The position numbers were made by a program, and so were the translations under genes. From a marine actinobacterium PHSC20C1 (lineage in GTDB: Bacteria; Actinomycetota; Actinomycetes; Actinomycetales; Microbacteriaceae), in the NCBI GenBank assembly GCA_000153145.1, contig CH672415.1, positions 548,072-612,071 of the forward strand: a stretch of DNA of 64,000 bases. The letters are read 5' to 3'. The notes beneath the pieces were generated by a model. The model ran no database searches. It saw only the letters and a program-made list of their open reading frames with translations, and was not told where the DNA came from. Position 1 is the stretch's first letter. The number at the start of each line of letters is the position of its first letter. Below are positions 16,959 to 28,162 of this stretch, piece after piece.

Positions 16959-18377
16959 TTAGCCGACGGATCCTTCCATGCTCAATTCGATGAGCTTATT
17001 GAGTTCGAAGGCGTACTCCATGGGCAATTCGCGAGCAATAGGCTCGATGAAGCCACGAACGATCATTGCCATTGCTTCATCCTCTTCCATTCCGCGTGAC
17101 TGCAGATAGAAGAGCTGTTCCGCGCTGACCTTAGAGACGGTCGCTTCGTGACCGAGTTGAACGTCATCCACACGGATGTCGATTGCCGGGTACGTGTCGG
17201 AACGCGAAATTGTGTCAACCAATAGCGCATCACAACGCACCGTATTTGCCGAGTGGTGCGCCTTTTCGTCAACGCGCACTTCGCCACGATAGCCAGCACG
17301 GCCACCGCCGCGAGCGACTGATTTCGAGACGATCGATGACGTTGTGTACGGCGCCATGTGGATCATTTTAGCGCCAGCATCTTGGTGCTGACCTGGACCC
17401 GCGAATGCGACCGAGAGCGTTTCACCCTTTGCGTGCTCGCCAACCAAGTAGATCGACGGGTACTTCATGGTCACTTTGGAACCGATGTTTCCGTCAATCC
17501 ATTCCATAGTCGCGCCCTCATGGGCAATCGCACGCTTGGTGACCAGGTTGTAGACGTTGTTCGACCAGTTCTGAATCGTCGTGTAGCGAACGCGAGCGTT
17601 CTTCTTGACGATGATTTCTACAACGGCCGAGTGAAGAGAGTCCGACTTGTAGATCGGAGCAGTGCAGCCCTCAATGTAGTGAACGTAAGAACCTTCGTCG
17701 GCAATGATCAGGGTGCGTTCAAACTGCCCCATGTTTTCCGTATTGATGCGGAAATATGCCTGAAGAGGGATCTCTACGTGGACGCCCTTCGGTACGTAGA
17801 CGAATGAGCCACCCGACCATACCGCGGTGTTCAACGCGGCAAACTTGTTGTCACCGGCTGGGATGACCGATCCGAAGTACTCGTCGAAGAACTCTGGGTG
17901 CTCGCGAAGCGCAGTGTCGGTGTCCATGAAAATGACACCCTGTGCTTCGAGCTCAGAGTTGATCGAGTGGAATACGACTTCAGATTCGTACTGCGCTGCG
18001 ACACCGGACACGAGACGGTTGCGCTCAGCCTCGGGGATACCGAGTTTTTCGTAGGTGTCACGAATGTCTGCAGGAAGGTCTTCCCAAGTTTGGGCTTGCT
18101 TCTCTGTTGACCGAACAAAGTATTTGATGTTGTCGAAGTCGATGCCGGAGAGGTCAGCGCCCCACTTAGGCATCGGTTTACGACCGAAGAGCTCGAGACC
18201 TTTGAGACGCTTTTTTAGCATCGATTCTGGCTCGTTCTTCAGCGTCGAGATGTCGCGGACGACTTCTTCGTTGATGCCCCGTCGTGCAGAGGCTCCCGCA
18301 ACGTCGGAGTCGGCCCAGCCGAACTCATACTGGCCCATGCCATTGAGTTCCGGACGATCAATCAGCACGTCGGACAT
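16959..18377 (-). CDS. sufB: Fe-S cluster assembly protein SufB
   Basis: A 472-residue scaffold on which the nascent Fe-S cluster is built. Typical segments are [18 protein letters not shown] near the N-terminus, [23 protein letters not shown] in the middle and [22 protein letters not shown] near the end. It heads the suf operon sufB-sufD-Rieske-sufC-sufT. The ATG at 18377 is chosen because GAGG lies five bases upstream; an in-frame extension to 18440 adds 21 non-conserved residues. No sufR repressor gene stands upstream; the neighbour is ctaA, transcribed away. Confidence 0.95.
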   Translation of the reverse strand: MSDVLIDRPELNGMGQYEFGWADSDVAGASARRGINEEVVRDISTLKNEPESMLKKRLKGLELFGRKPMPKWGADLSGIDFDNIKYFVRSTEKQAQTWEDLPADIRDTYEKLGIPEAERNRLVSGVAAQYESEVVFHSINSELEAQGVIFMDTDTALREHPEFFDEYFGSVIPAGDNKFAALNTAVWSGGSFVYVPKGVHVEIPLQAYFRINTENMGQFERTLIIADEGSYVHYIEGCTAPIYKSDSLHSAVVEIIVKKNARVRYTTIQNWSNNVYNLVTKRAIAHEGATMEWIDGNIGSKVTMKYPSIYLVGEHAKGETLSVAFAGPGQHQDAGAKMIHMAPYTTSSIVSKSVARGGGRAGYRGEVRVDEKAHHSANTVRCDALLVDTISRSDTYPAIDIRVDDVQLGHEATVSKVSAEQLFYLQSRGMEEDEAMAMIVRGFIEPIARELPMEYAFELNKLIELSMEGSVG

Positions 18378-18501
18378 TGGTACCTCATTTCCTACCCCTA
18401 TCAACCAAGGTGGCTGCGTTGGCATTCCTGCACACAGCAAATAACCGGGAATATTTCGTGGGGTACGCGTTCACGGTGACAAAACACTGCGTGGGCGAAC
18501 T

Positions 18502-18507
18502 TAGACT
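18502..18507 (+). promoter_or_regulatory. Candidate -10 of ctaA
   Basis: TAGACT lies in the 246-base region between sufB and ctaA. Transcription would start near 18514 and leave a leader of about 110 bases, long enough to carry regulation, though I see no known riboswitch in it. Confidence 0.35.
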
Positions 18508-18623
18508 GAAACAGGACAAGCAAGGCACTACCTCGCTGTCATCATTGACTTCCCGGCATGGGCTGTGTTCCTGAACACAAACCATTCTACAGGGAGAAGC
18601 CCGAAATAACAGGAGGTACGGCC

Positions 18624-19622
18624 GTGAACGCCGTCATCGCACGAATGTCTCAGTTTGTAAGCGCGCGAGTGCAGTCGGTCTTCACTGTTGTTGGTGCGCG
18701 ATTGCCGCAGTTTGTTGGCGCTCGCGTGCGATTCTTCGCTGTCGCTACCCTCGTCATCCAGATCCTGATCGTCGCTACTGGTGGCGCCGTTCGCCTCACA
18801 GGCTCAGGTCTCGGATGCCCGACCTGGCCCCTGTGCACCGATGCGTCATTGATAGCCACGCCTGAAATGGGATTGCACGGCGCTATTGAATTTGGTAACC
18901 GATTGTTGTCGATCGTGGTCGGACTCGTTGCCGTCCTCATGGTGCTCATGCTGCTTCGAATCCGACGCGAACGCCGAGATCTGATGACACTTGCGCTGGT
19001 GATACTCGGCGGAACAGTGCTGCAAGGGCTGATCGGCGGCCTCTCCGTTCGCGTGCAACTTGACCCGAGCGTCGTTGGAGTGCATTTCGCGATCTCCGCC
19101 ATCCTGGTCGCGGTGAGCGCAGCTCTCGTCTATCGGGTGTGGTGCGGGCAACGCGGTGCTGAACGCCTCGTGAGCCGGCCCATAACAATCTTGACTCATG
19201 TAACAAGTCTGCTCGTTGCTGTGACCGTTATAGCCGGGATTCTCACGACGGGCGCAGGTCCGCATGCCGGGGACGACGGCTCTGCCCGTAACGGGCTCGA
19301 TGCGAGCATCCTGCAGCACGTTCACAGTTGGCCAGGCTACGCACTCCTCGCCGCGACACTCGCGCTGGTAATCATGCTTGCGCGCGCCCGTCACCGCAGG
19401 ATCATGGACTTTGCCGTGATCCTGCTCGTGCTCGAAGTGGTTCAAGCGCTCATCGGCGTGATCCAATCGCGAACAGGACTACCGATCTTGCTCGTTGGCA
19501 GTCACATGGTGATTGCCTGCATGATTGCCGCAGCAATGACAGCACTCGTGCTCTCGCTACGCTCGAGCGCACCCACGAACGAACGCGCCGTCACTCAAGA
19601 AGTGCTGACGGTGGCGAACTGA
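18624..19622 (+). CDS. ctaA: Heme A synthase (COX15/CtaA)
   Basis: A 332-residue membrane enzyme that oxidises the C8 methyl of heme O to the formyl of heme A. About eight hydrophobic helices are visible. Family marks include GGAVRLTGSGLGCPTWPLC after the first helix, HGAIEFGNRLLS, HVHSWPGY and GSHMVIA with heme-ligand histidines. The GTG at 18624 is set by a strong AGGAGG seven bases upstream; an open frame back to 18558 adds 22 residues lacking support. Converges with ctaB, which makes its substrate. Confidence 0.92.
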   Translation: MNAVIARMSQFVSARVQSVFTVVGARLPQFVGARVRFFAVATLVIQILIVATGGAVRLTGSGLGCPTWPLCTDASLIATPEMGLHGAIEFGNRLLSIVVGLVAVLMVLMLLRIRRERRDLMTLALVILGGTVLQGLIGGLSVRVQLDPSVVGVHFAISAILVAVSAALVYRVWCGQRGAERLVSRPITILTHVTSLLVAVTVIAGILTTGAGPHAGDDGSARNGLDASILQHVHSWPGYALLAATLALVIMLARARHRRIMDFAVILLVLEVVQALIGVIQSRTGLPILLVGSHMVIACMIAAAMTALVLSLRSSAPTNERAVTQEVLTVAN

Positions 19623-19635
19623 AAAGCGCTAGCGG

Positions 19636-20556
19636 CTAGAACGGAAGCAGCGGATCGATGCCGACCGCGAGGAAAACTAGCGTCAAATAGCTGATCGAAC
19701 TGTGGAAGACCCGCATTGCTTTTACCTCGCCGTGCCGAATCGCCGTAGCGTACAAACGGTGAGATTCGATGATGAACCACGCACCGCTGGCCGCTGCAAC
19801 GACCGTGTAGACCACACCCATTCCTGCGATAGGAACGAGAAGCAGAGAGCAGACCACGGTCGCCCACGCATAGAGAACGACTTGAAGTCCAACTGCAGCG
19901 CGGCCGCGCACCACGGCGAGCATTGGTACGCCGACCGACTGATACTCAGCCCGGTACTTCATCGACAGTGGCCAATAATGCGGGGGCGTCCACAAGAAGA
20001 CCACGGCGAAAAGAACCCAGGCAGCCCAGGACAGATCGCCGGTAACGGCGGCCCATCCGATGAGAACTGGCATGCAGCCAGCAATTCCGCCCCAAATGAT
20101 GTTTTGAGGTGTTCGTCGCTTCAAGAGCAGCGTGTAAACGAAAACGTAGAACAGGATTGCGAACAACGACAGTGCCGCGGCAAGCCAGTTGGTAAAGATC
20201 GCAAGCCACACGACGGAGCCGATTCCTGATAGCCAGGCGAAGACGAGCGCCTCACGGTCTGTCAGCTCCCCCGTCACAAGGGGTCGGTTCTTGGTGCGTG
20301 CCATCACTCGGTCGATGTCGCGATCGATGTAGCAATTGAAGGCGTTAGCGGATGACGCACTGAGGATGCCGCCGATGAGAGTGGCAAGAACTAGCCAGAG
20401 GTTCGGTATGCCGTTCGCGGCGAGAACCATCACCGGAACCGTCGTCACGAGCAGCAGTTCAATGACGCGTGGCTTGGTAAGGGCAACGTACGCGCGAATT
20501 TTACGGAGGATGCCGATGCGTTGCTGCTGCGTTCGGGCTTCTAGAGTGACATCCAT
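19636..20556 (-). CDS. ctaB: Protoheme IX farnesyltransferase (heme O synthase)
   Basis: A 306-residue UbiA-family membrane prenyltransferase that attaches farnesyl to heme b to give heme O. The first aspartate-rich motif [15 protein letters not shown] lies at 71-85 (Asp78, Asp82), followed by RTKNRPL. About eight or nine helices are present. Its product is the substrate of CtaA, encoded convergently 13 bases away. ATG start with TAGAAT seven bases upstream, indicating a leaderless transcript. Confidence 0.94.
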   Translation of the reverse strand: MDVTLEARTQQQRIGILRKIRAYVALTKPRVIELLLVTTVPVMVLAANGIPNLWLVLATLIGGILSASSANAFNCYIDRDIDRVMARTKNRPLVTGELTDREALVFAWLSGIGSVVWLAIFTNWLAAALSLFAILFYVFVYTLLLKRRTPQNIIWGGIAGCMPVLIGWAAVTGDLSWAAWVLFAVVFLWTPPHYWPLSMKYRAEYQSVGVPMLAVVRGRAAVGLQVVLYAWATVVCSLLLVPIAGMGVVYTVVAAASGAWFIIESHRLYATAIRHGEVKAMRVFHSSISYLTLVFLAVGIDPLLPF

Positions 20557-20563
20557 ACTTTTG

Positions 20564-20569
20564 ATTCTA
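20564..20569 (-). promoter_or_regulatory. -10 hexamer for leaderless ctaB mRNA
   Basis: The minus strand reads TAGAAT, then seven bases, then ATG at 20556. Confidence 0.6.
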
Positions 20570-20632
20570 AGCCGCTGGAGGAATCGTGTTGACCGCAGAC
20601 GTAGTGAAGCAACGTTCGCGTGCTTGGTTCCC

Positions 20633-20638
20633 TATACT
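20633..20638 (+). promoter_or_regulatory. Candidate -10 of the pentose phosphate operon
   Basis: TATACT is the best hexamer in the ctaB/tkt gap. It would start transcription near 20645, leaving a leader of about 148 bases before tkt. The -35 is not convincing. Confidence 0.4.
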
Positions 20639-20792
20639 TGGGTAGCCCGCCTCTCGGTGGCCCTGCCCAATCTTGCGTTCGCGCAGCGTTGGCAGATCCA
20701 CCGACCGAGCCAATGATGTCGCGTGGCGGGTCGTTCATGTGCCCCGATCGTTCGCGGTAGGGCACTTCGCTTGCAGAAGGGTCATTATTCTC

Positions 20793-22886
20793 GTGGCAGC
20801 TTTTCAATGGGATCACATCGATAACAAAGCGGTAGACACCGCTCGAATTCTTGCGGCTGACGCCGTTGAGAAGGTAGGTAACGGGCATCCCGGAACCGCG
20901 ATGAGTTTGGCGCCGGCTGCGTATCTGCTCTTTCAGAAGGTGATGCGTCGCGATCCAAGCGACGATCAGTGGCTCGGCCGTGACCGCTTCATCCTCTCAG
21001 TGGGGCACAGTTCGCTCACCCAGTACGTGCAGCTCTATCTAGGCGGCTACGGACTGGAGCTTGATGACCTGAAGGCTTTGCGCACTTGGGGATCACTGAC
21101 CCCTGGGCATCCAGAATTCGGTCACACCAAGGGAGTCGAGATCACGACGGGCCCGCTCGGTCAAGGCATCGCCTCATCTGTCGGATTCGCTTACGCAGCG
21201 CGGTACGAGCGTGGGCTCTTCGATCCAGAAGCCAAACCGGGTACAAGCCCGTTCGATCACTTCATTTACGTCATCGCCGGCGACGGTGATCTGCAAGAGG
21301 GCGTGTCCTCTGAAGCATCGTCGCTCGCTGGTCACCAGCAGCTTGGCAATCTCATTGCCATTTACGACAGCAACCAGATCTCGATTGAAGACGATACAAA
21401 CATCGCCTTTACCGAGGATGTACACAAGCGTTACGAGTCATATAACTGGCACGTACAGGTTGTCGACTGGAAGAAGACCGGCGAATACGTCGAAGACGTT
21501 GAGGCACTCAACGCCGCGATTGAGGCTGCCAAAGCGGTTTCCGATCAGCCTTCCCTCATTATCCTTCGCACAATCATCGGTTGGCCCGCTCCCACCAAGC
21601 AGAACACTGGCAAGATCCACGGATCAGCACTGGGTGCGGACGAACTCGCTGCGACGAAGAAGGAACTCGGCTTTGACCCAGAACAGACCTTCGTTGTCGA
21701 CGACGATGTCATTGCTCACACTCGCCTAGCCGTCGACCGCGGCAAGCAGCAGCGAGCTGAGTGGACCGAGTCCTTCGACAAGTGGGCTGCCGCTAATCCT
21801 GACCGCAAGCAGCTGCTTGACCGGGTGCTTTCCGGAGAGCTGCCTGATGGCGTCGAAGAGGCGCTCCCCGAGTTCGAGGCGGGAAAGGACGTGTCGACTC
21901 GTGCTGCAAGCGGCAAGGTGCTCGGAGCCCTCGGAGCGCTCATCCCCGAATTGTGGGGCGGCTCGTCCGACCTCGCAGAGTCGAACCTCACCACCATCGC
22001 CGGTGGTAAGTCGTTTATTCCTAGCGAGCACTCGACTTCGGAGTGGAGTGGAAACGAGTACGGCCGTGTGCTCCACTTCGGCATCCGTGAGCACGCAATG
22101 GGCGCGATCATCAATGGGATTGTTCTGCACGGAAATACCCGCGCCTTTGGCGGAACGTTCCTGATTTTCAGCGACTACATGCGTCCAGCTGTTCGATTGG
22201 CTGCCCTCATGGCAGTTCCGTCGATCTTCGTTTGGACTCACGACTCTGTGGCTCTCGGAGAAGATGGCCCAACACATCAGCCGATCGAACAATTGGCGAG
22301 CCTGCGCATGATTCCTGGCCTCGATGTCGTGCGTCCCGCTGATGCAAACGAGACTGCCTGGGCGTGGAAAACGATTCTGGAGCGCCGCAACGGTCCCGCC
22401 GGAATCGCTCTCACCCGACAGAACGTACCGGTCTTTGCGCGTGGAGATGGCGACGCAAGCGGAGACACTTTTGCATCGGCGTCGCGTGTGGCTCGCGGAG
22501 CATACGTTCTCGCTGAGGCTCCCAACGGCTCCCCCGATGTGATTCTTATCGCGACGGGTTCCGAAGTTCAGCTCGCAGTCGAAGCTCGCGAAGCTCTTGC
22601 TGCTGACGGCATCAATGCCCGCGTCGTTTCCGCTCCGAGCCTTGAGTGGTTCGAAGAGCAGTCCGAGGGATACCGCGAGTCGGTATTGCCTTCTACTGTG
22701 CGTGCACGCGTATCGGTAGAGGCAGGACTCTCTGTCGGATGGCGTAATTACGTTGGCGACGCAGGTCGCAGTGTCTCGATCGAGCACTTCGGCGCATCCG
22801 CTGATTACAAGACGCTTTTCCGTGAGTTTGGCATCACCACCGAGGCCGTAGTGGCCGCCGCACGCGATTCTCTGGATGCCGTCTAG
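20793..22886 (+). CDS. tkt: Transketolase
   Basis: A 697-residue thiamine-diphosphate enzyme that moves two-carbon units between sugar phosphates. The N-terminal GNGHPG, the ThDP motif GDGDLQEG with a downstream N, and the [12 protein letters not shown] segment of the pyrimidine domain are all present. The GTG at 20793 gives the usual [11 protein letters not shown]-terminus and has AGAAGGG 12 bases upstream. An open frame to 20673 adds 40 residues unlike the family. It is the first gene of tkt-tal-pgi-zwf-opcA-pgl. Confidence 0.95.
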   Translation: MAAFQWDHIDNKAVDTARILAADAVEKVGNGHPGTAMSLAPAAYLLFQKVMRRDPSDDQWLGRDRFILSVGHSSLTQYVQLYLGGYGLELDDLKALRTWGSLTPGHPEFGHTKGVEITTGPLGQGIASSVGFAYAARYERGLFDPEAKPGTSPFDHFIYVIAGDGDLQEGVSSEASSLAGHQQLGNLIAIYDSNQISIEDDTNIAFTEDVHKRYESYNWHVQVVDWKKTGEYVEDVEALNAAIEAAKAVSDQPSLIILRTIIGWPAPTKQNTGKIHGSALGADELAATKKELGFDPEQTFVVDDDVIAHTRLAVDRGKQQRAEWTESFDKWAAANPDRKQLLDRVLSGELPDGVEEALPEFEAGKDVSTRAASGKVLGALGALIPELWGGSSDLAESNLTTIAGGKSFIPSEHSTSEWSGNEYGRVLHFGIREHAMGAIINGIVLHGNTRAFGGTFLIFSDYMRPAVRLAALMAVPSIFVWTHDSVALGEDGPTHQPIEQLASLRMIPGLDVVRPADANETAWAWKTILERRNGPAGIALTRQNVPVFARGDGDASGDTFASASRVARGAYVLAEAPNGSPDVILIATGSEVQLAVEAREALAADGINARVVSAPSLEWFEEQSEGYRESVLPSTVRARVSVEAGLSVGWRNYVGDAGRSVSIEHFGASADYKTLFREFGITTEAVVAAARDSLDAV

Positions 22887-22909
22887 GCACTCTAGAAAAG
22901 GAGACAAGA

Positions 22910-24022
22910 ATGACTAACGAAACCCCCACCAGCGCACTCTCCAATCTCGGAGTGAGCATTTGGCTTGACGACCTCTCGCGCGAACGAATCAACTCTGGAG
23001 GACTCGAGTCGCTCATCGAGTCGCGCAACGTCGTTGGCGTAACCACAAATCCAACGATCTTCGCTACTGCCCTTGCGAAGGGCGAGGCGTACGACGAGCA
23101 GGTTGCACAACTTGCTACTCAAGGCAAAAGCGTCACTGAAGCCGTATTCGAAATCACGACCGACGATGTCGCTGCTGCGAGCGATATCTTCCGTCCCGTC
23201 TACGATGCCACTGCAGGTCGCGATGGCAGGGTCTCGATCGAGGTCGAGCCGGGTCTCGCTCACGATGCAGAGGGCACTATTGCCCAAGCGAAGCAGTTGT
23301 GGGCGAAGGTCGCGCGTGAGAACGCGATGATTAAGATTCCTGCGACCGTCGAGGGATTAGAGGCGATCACCGAGACGATTGCCGCGGGAATCAGCGTCAA
23401 TGTCACGCTCATCTTCAGCTTGGCTCGTCACCGCGACGTTATTGAGGCGTACCTGTTGGGTCTCGAAAAGGCCAAGACTGCAGGGCACGATCTTTCGAAG
23501 ATCCACTCGGTAGCTTCGTTCTTTGTTTCGCGGGTAGACACTGAGATTGACAAGCGTCTTGACGCGATCGGCACCGACACCGCCACCGCGCTCAAGAGCA
23601 AGGCCGGCGTTGCCAATGCGCGTCTCGCCTACGAGCTGTACGAGCAAGCTTTCGCAACTGAGCGTGCGGCGGCGTTGCTCGCTGCCGGTGCAAACAAGCA
23701 GCGTCCGCTCTGGGCATCCACCGGTGTAAAGGACCCGAGCTTGCCGGACACCCTGTACGTCACGGAGCTTGCGGTCGGCGAGACTGTCAACACGATGCCA
23801 GAGAAAACTCTCGAAGCTACTTTCGACCACGGAGTAATTAGTGGCGAGCAGGTCACGGCTAACTACGATGCAGCGAATATGACTCTCGATGCTCTCACCG
23901 CGCTGGGAATCTCGTACGACGAGGTCACCGCGCTTCTCGAGAAGGAGGGCGTAGAAAAGTTCATTGTGTCCTGGAACGAGCTGCTCGACACCGTATCCGC
24001 AGCCCTAGAGGCTGCAAAATGA
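22910..24022 (+). CDS. tal: Transaldolase
   Basis: A 370-residue transaldolase of the long actinobacterial type, which transfers a dihydroxyacetone unit in the non-oxidative pentose phosphate pathway. VTTNPTIF is at 44-51 and the Schiff-base Lys142 sits in MIKIPAT. AAAGGAG precedes the ATG. Its TGA overlaps the pgi ATG by four bases. Confidence 0.95.
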   Translation: MTNETPTSALSNLGVSIWLDDLSRERINSGGLESLIESRNVVGVTTNPTIFATALAKGEAYDEQVAQLATQGKSVTEAVFEITTDDVAAASDIFRPVYDATAGRDGRVSIEVEPGLAHDAEGTIAQAKQLWAKVARENAMIKIPATVEGLEAITETIAAGISVNVTLIFSLARHRDVIEAYLLGLEKAKTAGHDLSKIHSVASFFVSRVDTEIDKRLDAIGTDTATALKSKAGVANARLAYELYEQAFATERAAALLAAGANKQRPLWASTGVKDPSLPDTLYVTELAVGETVNTMPEKTLEATFDHGVISGEQVTANYDAANMTLDALTALGISYDEVTALLEKEGVEKFIVSWNELLDTVSAALEAAK

Positions 24023-25617
24023 GTGTAAAAATTGCTGTCTCGGGCGCCGCGGCGCGTGCCGTAGATCGAATCATGCCCCAACTCGTCAATGACCTTGTTG
24101 CGAGTCGCATTACCGGCGGTGACGCTAGTCTGTGGGGTGCTGATGCCGAAGAAGAGTCCGCAAAGCGACTGGGTTGGGTCGAGGCGGTCTCTGTGGGTCG
24201 CCCTCTAGTCGCGGACATCTATGCACTGCGCGACAAGCTGCGTTCCGAGGGCGTAAACCACTTCGTATTGGGTGGAATGGGCGGCTCTTCGCTTGCGCCC
24301 GAGGTCATCACACGCACTTACGGTGTCGAGCTGACGGTTCTGGACTCTACTGACCCAGCGCAGGTGCTCAGTGCGCTCGGTGACCGTTTGAACACCACGG
24401 CAGTCATAATTTCGTCGAAGTCTGGTTCAACTCTGGAGACCGACTCCCAAAAGCGCATTTATGAGAAGTACTTCACAGATGCAGGAATCGATCCGCGAAC
24501 TCGCATCATCATCGTTACCGACCCCGGTTCTCCGATGGATGTTGCGACACGCGAAGCCGGCTATCGAGTGTTCAATGCCGACCCCAACGTCGGCGGACGC
24601 TATTCGGCGCTGACCGCTTTCGGTCTAGTGCCCTCTGGGCTGGCGGGCGTAGACCTCAATGAACTGCTCGATGAGGCCGAAGCTGTCATGGTCGAGCTCG
24701 CTGTCGATGAGCGCCATAATCCCGGGCTGATTTTGGGCGCAGCAATCGCTGGCACCGATCCGCTCAAAGACAAGCTCGGCATCATCGCCGACGGTACGCA
24801 CATCTTGGGCTTTGGCGACTGGGCCGAGCAGCTAATTGCTGAGTCGACTGGTAAGCAGGGCACTGGAATCCTTCCGGTCGTGTTGAACGCTGACTCCCCC
24901 GAAGTCGCTGAAGGTCTCGAAGATTTGCAAATTGTTCGTCTTGTCGGCGACTGGGACGACACCAAGGAAGTTCTTGAGGGAGAAATCGAAATTGCCGGCT
25001 CACTCGGTGGTCAGCTTCTCCTTTGGGAGTACGCGACGGTAGTCGCCGGCCGAATTCTTGGCATCAATCCCTTTGATCAGCCAGATGTTGAGGCAGCGAA
25101 AATTGCGGCCCGCGAACTGATTGACAACCCGGCACCGCCGCAGGATCCGACCTTCAGCGTTGGAGACATTGAAATTCGTGGAACCGACGGTGTTGTGTCA
25201 GACAGTACCGACCTCGCTGGGGTTATCTCTAGCCTCTTGTCGTACCTAGAAGACGACGGTTATGTAGCTATTCAGGCGTACGCCGATCGCGTTGCGTATC
25301 CCGAGTTGGCTGAGATTCGCGAGCGGACGGCCGCGCGAACCAGGCGTCCGGTTACATTCGGTTGGGGACCGCGGTTCCTGCATTCCACTGGACAGTTCCA
25401 TAAGGGTGGACCCGCTGTCGGCGTCTTCCTGCAAATCATCACGGTTGAAGACACTGATCTGCAGATACCCGACCGCCCGTTCACTTTTGGACAGTTCATC
25501 CGCGCACAGGCAGCGGGCGATGCGAGCGTGCTTGCTGAACACGGTCGACCGGTATTGAGTTTGACGGTGTCGAATCCCAAGGTTTCGCTGCCGCTCTTGC
25601 TCAACGCGATCGGATAG
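24019..25617 (+). CDS. pgi: Glucose-6-phosphate isomerase
   Basis: A 532-residue SIS-fold isomerase linking glucose-6-phosphate and fructose-6-phosphate. The sugar-phosphate loops [11 protein letters not shown] and [11 protein letters not shown] are visible, and [18 protein letters not shown] near the end is the conserved C-terminal signature. This is the divergent type found inside actinobacterial pentose phosphate operons. It overlaps tal by four bases and zwf follows after 35 bases. Confidence 0.92.
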   Translation: MSVKIAVSGAAARAVDRIMPQLVNDLVASRITGGDASLWGADAEEESAKRLGWVEAVSVGRPLVADIYALRDKLRSEGVNHFVLGGMGGSSLAPEVITRTYGVELTVLDSTDPAQVLSALGDRLNTTAVIISSKSGSTLETDSQKRIYEKYFTDAGIDPRTRIIIVTDPGSPMDVATREAGYRVFNADPNVGGRYSALTAFGLVPSGLAGVDLNELLDEAEAVMVELAVDERHNPGLILGAAIAGTDPLKDKLGIIADGTHILGFGDWAEQLIAESTGKQGTGILPVVLNADSPEVAEGLEDLQIVRLVGDWDDTKEVLEGEIEIAGSLGGQLLLWEYATVVAGRILGINPFDQPDVEAAKIAARELIDNPAPPQDPTFSVGDIEIRGTDGVVSDSTDLAGVISSLLSYLEDDGYVAIQAYADRVAYPELAEIRERTAARTRRPVTFGWGPRFLHSTGQFHKGGPAVGVFLQIITVEDTDLQIPDRPFTFGQFIRAQAAGDASVLAEHGRPVLSLTVSNPKVSLPLLLNAIG

Positions 25618-25652
25618 CTGCGGCACGTTTGTGCAGCACACAGAGGAGAAGC

Positions 25653-27194
25653 ATGTCCCCCGTTGAGATCAGCGCTGACTTTAACCCGCTGCGACTGAGT
25701 TCTGACCGCAGGCTCAATCGTATCGCAGGTCCAAGCGGGCTTGTCATATTTGGTGTCACTGGCGACCTGTCGCGAAAAAAACTGATGCCTGCAGTGTATG
25801 ACCTCGCTAATCGGGGACTGCTTCCCCCCGGCTTCGCTCTCGTCGGCTTCGCGAGGCGCGAGTGGGAGGATCAAGACTTCGAAAAAGTCGTTCATGACGC
25901 CGTGAAGCAATACGCACGGACCCCATTCGATGAAGATGTTTGGAAGCAACTCGCTCAAGGCATCCGTTTCGTTCAGGGCGAGTTTGATGATGCTGAAGCT
26001 TTCGAGCGGTTGAAGTCAACGCTCGACGAGCTTGATCAGGAACGCGGCACTATGGGAAACCATGCGTTCTACCTGTCGATACCACCGAAGTCCTTTCCGC
26101 AAGTCACCGAGCAACTTCGTAACTCCGGCTTGGCAGAACAGGTCAACGGACAGTGGCGTCGTGTCGTCATTGAGAAGCCGTTCGGTAGTGACTTGGAGAC
26201 GGCACGCGAACTCAACGACGTTGTCGAGTCAGTATTTCCGCCTGACAGCGTTTTTCGGATCGATCACTACCTCGGTAAGGAGACAGTGCAAAACATCCTT
26301 GCGCTGCGCTTCGCTAACCAACTGTACGAACCCCTCTGGAATTCACATCACGTCGACCACGTGCAAATCACTATGGCCGAGGACATCGGCGTCGGCGGAC
26401 GCGCGGGTTATTACGACGGCATAGGTGCCGCCCGTGACGTTATCCAGAACCACCTCTTGCAGCTACTCGCCCTTACCGCAATGGAAGAGCCGGTTTCGTT
26501 CGATGCCGCCGACCTTCGTGCTGAGAAGGAAAAGGTCTTGTCGGCAGTGCGATTGCCTGCTGACCTTTCCAAGCACACTGCCCGCGGCCAATACGGTGGC
26601 GGCTGGCAAGGCGGCGAAAAGGTGGCCGGCTTCCTCGACGAAGAGGGGATGAACCCTCAGTCGACTACGGAAACGTACGCCGCGATCCGGCTCGATATCG
26701 GAACACGTCGATGGGCCGGCGTGCCGTTCTATCTGCGTGCAGGCAAACGCTTGGGCCGGCGGGTTACTGAAATTGCCGTCGTCTTCAAGCGCGCCCCGCA
26801 GTATCTTTTTGAGGAGAGCCGTACTTCTGCGTTAGGCCAGAATGCTCTAGTAATCCGGGTTCAGCCGGATGAAGGTGTGACAATTCGATTCGGATCGAAG
26901 GTCCCCGGTGCCGAAATGCACGTGCGGGACGTGACGATGGACTTCGGATACGGTCACGCTTTCACCGAAGCCAGCCCGGAGGCCTATGAGCGACTGATCC
27001 TCGATGTTCTTCTTGGAGATCCACCGCTATTCCCGCGGCACGAAGAGGTTGAACTGAGCTGGAAGATCCTCGATCCGATCGAAAAATTCTGGGCCTCTCA
27101 AGGAGCGCCAGAGGAGTACCGTCCAGGAACATGGGGTCCAAAATCAGCTGACGACCTCATGGAACGCGATGGACGAGTTTGGAGACGACCATGA
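25653..27194 (+). CDS. zwf: Glucose-6-phosphate dehydrogenase
   Basis: A 513-residue enzyme that oxidises glucose-6-phosphate to 6-phosphogluconolactone with NADP+. The nucleotide-binding GVTGDLSRKK is at about 34-43 and the substrate motif RIDHYLGK at about 202-209. ATG at 25653 follows AGAGGAGA; an upstream TTG at 25629 would include that ribosome site in the coding region. Its TGA overlaps opcA by four bases, as expected for the enzyme and its allosteric partner. Confidence 0.95.
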   Translation: MSPVEISADFNPLRLSSDRRLNRIAGPSGLVIFGVTGDLSRKKLMPAVYDLANRGLLPPGFALVGFARREWEDQDFEKVVHDAVKQYARTPFDEDVWKQLAQGIRFVQGEFDDAEAFERLKSTLDELDQERGTMGNHAFYLSIPPKSFPQVTEQLRNSGLAEQVNGQWRRVVIEKPFGSDLETARELNDVVESVFPPDSVFRIDHYLGKETVQNILALRFANQLYEPLWNSHHVDHVQITMAEDIGVGGRAGYYDGIGAARDVIQNHLLQLLALTAMEEPVSFDAADLRAEKEKVLSAVRLPADLSKHTARGQYGGGWQGGEKVAGFLDEEGMNPQSTTETYAAIRLDIGTRRWAGVPFYLRAGKRLGRRVTEIAVVFKRAPQYLFEESRTSALGQNALVIRVQPDEGVTIRFGSKVPGAEMHVRDVTMDFGYGHAFTEASPEAYERLILDVLLGDPPLFPRHEEVELSWKILDPIEKFWASQGAPEEYRPGTWGPKSADDLMERDGRVWRRP

Positions 27195-28162
27195 TCGTTG
27201 ATTTGCCCGATACAACCTCGGCCAAAATCTCGAAAGCGCTCGTGCGCATCCGCGAAGACGGAGGCGCTGTCGCCCTGGGGCGCGTTCTCACTTTGGTAAT
27301 TGCGACCGAACTCGGAAACGAAGAGGAAGCGATTGCTGCCGCGAATGATGCGTCACGCGAACACCCAATGCGCGTGCTCGTCGTCTCAACGAGCACGACT
27401 GAAGGTGCGCGAAACGAAAAGGCCCGCGTCGACGCTCAGATCCGAGTCGGCGGAGATGCCGGCGCGAGTGAAGTAATTGTCGTGACCGCGCATGGTGACG
27501 CCGCACTCGACCAAGAAAGCCTTGTAACCGGCTTGTTGCTGCCTGACGCGCCCGTCGTAGCCTGGTGGCCGGGTGAAGCGCCAGCTAGCGCGTCTGAATC
27601 CCCTCTGGGGCGAATTGCTCAACGTCGGATTACCGATGCCGCAGCAAGTGCAAATTCCCTGGCAGCGATGCATCGAATGTGCGAGAGCTACGTTCCGGGC
27701 GACACAGACTTTGCATGGACACGGTTGACGCTGTGGAGGGCCCAGCTCGCCGCGGTACTGGACCAGCCACCCTACGAGCCGATTACCGCCGTTACCGTCA
27801 GCGGAGCCGCAGACTCCCCATCGACCTTGCTGCTCGCCGCTTGGTTGCAAATGCAGCTTAAAGTCGAAGTCTCACTGAACGTAGCCGATGGCTCCCCCGT
27901 CCCTACCGGAATCCATTCAGTTGTTCTTGAACGTAAGTCTGGAACAATCAAGCTCGAGCGCAACGTCGCGAGTATTGCCACGCTGACGCAGCCCGATCAG
28001 CCGGTCCACGACATCTCCTTGCCTCGGCGTAGTCTGCGTGATTGTCTCGCAGAGGAACTTCGACGTCTCGACCCCGATAGCCTTTTCGGGCATGTAGTTC
28101 GTCGTGGTGTGAGCGAGATAACCGCATCGCGTGAGGCAGCATCAAGGAAAGCGAAAATCTAG
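27191..28162 (+). CDS. opcA: Glucose-6-phosphate dehydrogenase assembly protein OpcA
   Basis: A 323-residue OpcA. The family activates or assembles Zwf in cyanobacteria and actinobacteria. The PDAPVVAWWPGEAP region near 122-135 is conserved. The ATG at 27191 overlaps the zwf stop (ATGA) and has GGAGA at 27181. No catalytic motif is expected. Confidence 0.92.
   Translation: MIVDLPDTTSAKISKALVRIREDGGAVALGRVLTLVIATELGNEEEAIAAANDASREHPMRVLVVSTSTTEGARNEKARVDAQIRVGGDAGASEVIVVTAHGDAALDQESLVTGLLLPDAPVVAWWPGEAPASASESPLGRIAQRRITDAAASANSLAAMHRMCESYVPGDTDFAWTRLTLWRAQLAAVLDQPPYEPITAVTVSGAADSPSTLLLAAWLQMQLKVEVSLNVADGSPVPTGIHSVVLERKSGTIKLERNVASIATLTQPDQPVHDISLPRRSLRDCLAEELRRLDPDSLFGHVVRRGVSEITASREAASRKAKI

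Noticed and set aside
18378-18623. Riboswitch or attenuator in the sufB/ctaA gap
   Set aside because: No known riboswitch core or paired terminator/antiterminator could be read by eye in either direction.
21726-22907. A 393-codon open frame antisense to tkt
   Set aside because: It mirrors the strongly coding tkt frame, has no recognisable domain and no ribosome site; a codon-bias shadow.
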